Below the pieces are notes generated by a model. It made no database searches and was not told the DNA's origin. It was given only the letters and a program-made list of their open reading frames with translations. From positions 1 through 8,562 of the forward strand of contig CAZDEF010000093.1 of NCBI GenBank assembly GCA_964504385.1: a stretch of DNA of 8,562 nucleotides, given 5' to 3'. Source of the DNA: Limiplasma sp964504385 (GTDB taxonomy: Bacteria > Bacillota > Clostridia > Christensenellales > Aristaeellaceae). Both the position numbers and the translations under genes were made by a program. Of the stretch, positions 5,256 to 8,562 are shown piece after piece; position 1 is the first letter of the stretch; every line of letters starts with the position of its first letter.

Positions 5256-6338
5256 ATGAAACACGAATTTAAGGACGATATGCTTCCCCGGAAGCATTTC
5301 CTGAGCATGCAGCTCGACCTGCAGAAATTTGCCCCCGCCACCGAGGAAGAAAAGCAGCAGCATGAGACCATGCGCGAATCCACCACCTTCTTCCGCGATG
5401 GCATGCGCAAGCTGATGAAGAACCCGCTGGCCGTAGCCAGCATCATCGTGCTGGTGATCCTGACGCTGATGATCGTGGTGGTGCCCATGGTGTACCCCTA
5501 CAGCTACTCCGAAATGGTCACCGTGGACGGTAAGCGCGACAAGAGCGCCAAGAATCTGGCTCCCTTTGAATACTCCAAGATGGAGAAGCAGGCCATCGAA
5601 CGGGGCGACAAGATCTTCCCCCACATCTTCGGCACCGATGAGCTGTGCCGCGACTACTTCATCCGCGTGGTGTACGGCGCGCGCGTCAGCCTGCTGGTGG
5701 GCCTGTTCGCCAGCTTGATCGTGCTGGTGATCGGCCTGCTGTACGGCTCCATATCGGGCTACTTCGGCGGCAAGGTCGACTTGGTGATGATGCGTATCGT
5801 AGACGTGATCTACTCCCTGCCCGATACGCTGATGGTCATCCTCCTCAGCGTGGTGCTGGGACAGACCATCGGGCCCATCATTCAGGGCACGGCGCTGGCC
5901 AAGATCGGCAACAACATGATCAGCCTGTTCGTGGTGTTCGGTCTGCTGTACTGGGTGGGCATGGCCCGTCTGGTGCGCGGCCAGATCCTGTCCATCAAGA
6001 ACAACGAATATGTGCTGGCCGCCAAGGCCATGGGCGCCAATTCCGGCCGCATCATCCGCAAGCACATCCTGCCCAACTGCATGAGCGTCATCTTCATTTC
6101 CGTGGCGCTGCAGGTGCCTTCCGCCATCTTTACCGAAAGCTTCCTCAGCTTCATCGGTCTGGGCGTGCAGGCTCCCATGCCTTCTCTGGGTTCGCTGGCC
6201 AACAATGCCCGCGGCGGCATGCAGCTCTACCCGTGGAAGATGCTCTTCCCCGCTGTGGCCATCTGCCTCATCGTGCTGAGCTTTAACCTGCTGGGCGACG
6301 GTCTGCGCGACGCATTCGACCCCAAGCTGAGGAGGTAA
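5256..6338 (+). CDS. oppC: Peptide ABC transporter permease, OppC/DppC type
   Basis: The second channel subunit, 360 residues, longer than the roughly 300 common for OppC. The extra length is an N-terminal cytoplasmic extension of about 55 charged residues and a loop of roughly 40 residues after the first membrane helix (about 60-82). The motif GTDELCRDYF (126-135) corresponds to the OppC signature GTDxLGRD, with Cys131 where Gly is usual. Further helices include about 144-170. The EAA loop is at roughly 250-273 (EYVLAAKAMGANSGRIIRKH). The C-terminus LLGDGLRDAFDPKLRR is classic for OppC. ATG 5256 has AAGGAGG (5241-5247) at 8-nt spacing. In-frame ATGs at residues 9 and 18 lack such a site. The stop codon belongs to AGGAGGTAA, so the end of the gene also carries the ribosome binding site for oppD. 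Confidence 0.95.
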   Translation: MKHEFKDDMLPRKHFLSMQLDLQKFAPATEEEKQQHETMRESTTFFRDGMRKLMKNPLAVASIIVLVILTLMIVVVPMVYPYSYSEMVTVDGKRDKSAKNLAPFEYSKMEKQAIERGDKIFPHIFGTDELCRDYFIRVVYGARVSLLVGLFASLIVLVIGLLYGSISGYFGGKVDLVMMRIVDVIYSLPDTLMVILLSVVLGQTIGPIIQGTALAKIGNNMISLFVVFGLLYWVGMARLVRGQILSIKNNEYVLAAKAMGANSGRIIRKHILPNCMSVIFISVALQVPSAIFTESFLSFIGLGVQAPMPSLGSLANNARGGMQLYPWKMLFPAVAICLIVLSFNLLGDGLRDAFDPKLRR

Positions 6339-6345
6339 GGACGAA

Positions 6346-7351
<1,006 letters not shown>

Positions 7352-7359
<8 letters not shown>

Positions 7360-8317
7360 GCATCTGTTGCAGGTGAAAGACCTCAAGCAGTACTTTCCCG
7401 TCAAGAACGGCTGGTTCGGCAGCATCCCGCTGAAGGCTGTGGACGGTGTGAGCTTTGACATCGACGCCGGCGAAACGCTGGGTCTGGTGGGCGAGAGCGG
7501 CTGCGGCAAGACCACCGTGGGCCGCAGCATCCTGCACCTGTACAAACCGACCGGCGGCGAAGTGATCTATGACGGCCGCAAGATCACGCCCCAGAACGTT
7601 CACGAATTCCGCAAGGATATGCAGATCGTCTTTCAGGATCCCTACTCCTCGCTGAACCCCCGCATGACGGTGAGCGATATCGTGGGCGAGCCCCTAGATA
7701 TCCACCACCTGTGCAAGACCAAGCAGGAGCGGGAGGAGCGCATTGCCGAGCTGCTGAATCTGGTGGGCCTCAACTCCGACCATGCCCGCCGCTACGCGCA
7801 CGAATTTTCCGGCGGCCAGCGCCAGCGCATCGGCATCGCCCGCGCATTGGCTGTGGATCCCAAGTTCATCGTCTGCGATGAGCCGGTCTCCGCGCTGGAC
7901 GTGTCCATCCAGGCGCAGGTCATCAACACCTTTGAGGAGCTGCAGAGCAAGCTGGGCATCGCCTACCTGTTCATCGCCCATGATCTGCTGGTGGTGCAGC
8001 ACATCTCCCGCCGCATCGCGGTGATGTATCTGGGCCGCATCGTAGAGATCGGCCCAGGGGACGACATCATCAACGACCCGCGCCATCCCTACACGCAGAG
8101 CCTGATCTCCGCCATCCCCATCCCGGATCCGGATGTGGCGCGCACCCGCCACCGCATCCCGCTGGAGGGTGACGTGCCCAGCCCACTGCACATGCCCACC
8201 GGCTGCCCCTTCCGCACCCGCTGCCGCTACGCCACGGAGCAGTGTGCCAAGGAGTGCCCCAGCCTGAAGGAGACCGCCCCCGGCCACTCCATCGCGTGCT
8301 GGAATCCCCATTATTGA
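7352..8317 (+). CDS. oppF: Peptide ABC transporter ATP-binding protein, OppF/DppF type
   Basis: The second ATPase subunit, 321 residues, expected to pair with OppD. The N-terminus LKQYFPVKNGWFG is characteristic of OppF. Walker A is GESGCGKT (47-54), the Q-loop is in IVFQDPYSSLNP, the signature is FSGGQRQR (152-159), Walker B is FIVCDEP (172-178, catalytic E177), the D-loop is SALD and the switch His is H210 (IAHDLLV). The C-terminal region has GCPFRTRC, with cysteines at 285, 291, 298 and 302, plus C316. That is the conserved pattern proposed or shown to hold an iron-sulfur cluster in relatives. ATG 7352 overlaps the oppD stop within ATGAGTGA and is preceded by AAGGAGGG (7336-7343). Both nucleotide sites of the OppD/OppF pair appear functional. 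A 47-bp gap without a clear terminator separates it from the next gene. Confidence 0.96.
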
Positions 8318-8364
8318 CTCTGGAGGCCATGCGCCTTTAGAAATAAAACTAGGAGGATACAAAG

Positions 8365-8562
8365 ATGAAAAAGCTGCTTTCTCTCGTACTGGCCATGATC
8401 ATGCTCATGTCCTGCGCCATCGCTCTGGCGGATGAAAACTCCGAGCCCAAGTGGGACGAGTACAACAGCCTGATCGCCGAGATCAAGGCCGCCACCGATT
8501 TCGTGGAGCGCGAAGCCCTCATGCACAAGGCTGAGGACATGCTGATGGAAACCTACGCCGTG
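8365..8562 (+). CDS. Secreted protein, probable peptide-binding (OppA-like, SBP_bac_5) component, 3' end outside window
   Basis: Sixty-six codons are visible. ATG 8365 has AGGAGG (8351-8356) 8 nt upstream. Residues 1-22 form a signal peptide: MKK, a hydrophobic core, then ALA before DENS for signal peptidase I. Cys17 follows LMS, a poor lipobox, so a lipoprotein is less likely. Position after oppF and export make the binding receptor for the importer the natural call. Residues 29-66 (about KWDEYNSLIAEIKAATDF and then REALMHKAEDMLMETYAV) match the helix pair usually found close to the C-terminus of SBP_bac_5 proteins, where the pattern is YDxLI, TDxxxR, then AExxLM before a P-x-Y-Y strand. The normal N-terminal segment is missing from this position. 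The gene may be an internally deleted remnant, a rearranged receptor, or a receptor with a duplicated motif; the window ends too soon to decide. Confidence 0.75.
   Translation, partial: MKKLLSLVLAMIMLMSCAIALADENSEPKWDEYNSLIAEIKAATDFVEREALMHKAEDMLMETYAV

Overview
This window reads as chromosomal DNA from a GC-rich anaerobic Bacillota, most likely a gut Clostridia of Christensenellales or Oscillospirales type. The reasons are the strong AGGAGG-type ribosome binding sites before almost every gene, the GC-rich codon use, a Clostridia-style PepF peptidase and a tightly packed oppBCDF cluster. The lineage is inferred from style, not from any search. Every gene I accept lies on the + strand. The long minus-strand frames are antisense shadows of GC-rich genes or of repeats.

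Layout. (1) 3-359: the C-terminal DNA-binding end of an AraC-family regulator, cut by the left edge. (2) 383-1565: a self-contained unit with an extended -10 promoter, a TTG-started ATP-type 6-phosphofructokinase (pfkA) and a strong intrinsic terminator. (3) 1606-3342: an M3-family zinc oligoendopeptidase (PepF type). (4) 3343-4329: almost 1 kb with no credible gene. Its first two thirds are a dense chain of hairpins and short repeats, followed by a C-rich tract and then an AT-rich promoter/leader region with two adjacent palindromes. (5) 4330-8317: oppB-oppC-oppD-oppF, a complete peptide/nickel-type ABC importer core with gaps of 14 and 7 bp and one 8-bp overlap. (6) 8365 to the right edge: the start of a secreted protein, probably the substrate-binding partner, although its first mature residues look like the C-terminal end of that family.

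How the genes fit together. The Opp system would import oligopeptides, with the last gene as candidate receptor. The cytoplasmic PepF-type enzyme upstream could degrade imported peptides. That pairing is known in other Firmicutes, but here the two are separated by the repeat region and are probably separate transcripts. PfkA commits sugar to glycolysis. From a remembered alignment it appears to lack several residues of the classical allosteric site and has Tyr for the substrate-contacting His.

I see no dedicated defence, CRISPR or mobile-element gene. The most unusual parts are the noncoding block between pepF and oppB, the double palindrome in front of oppB, and the N-terminus of the last, truncated gene.
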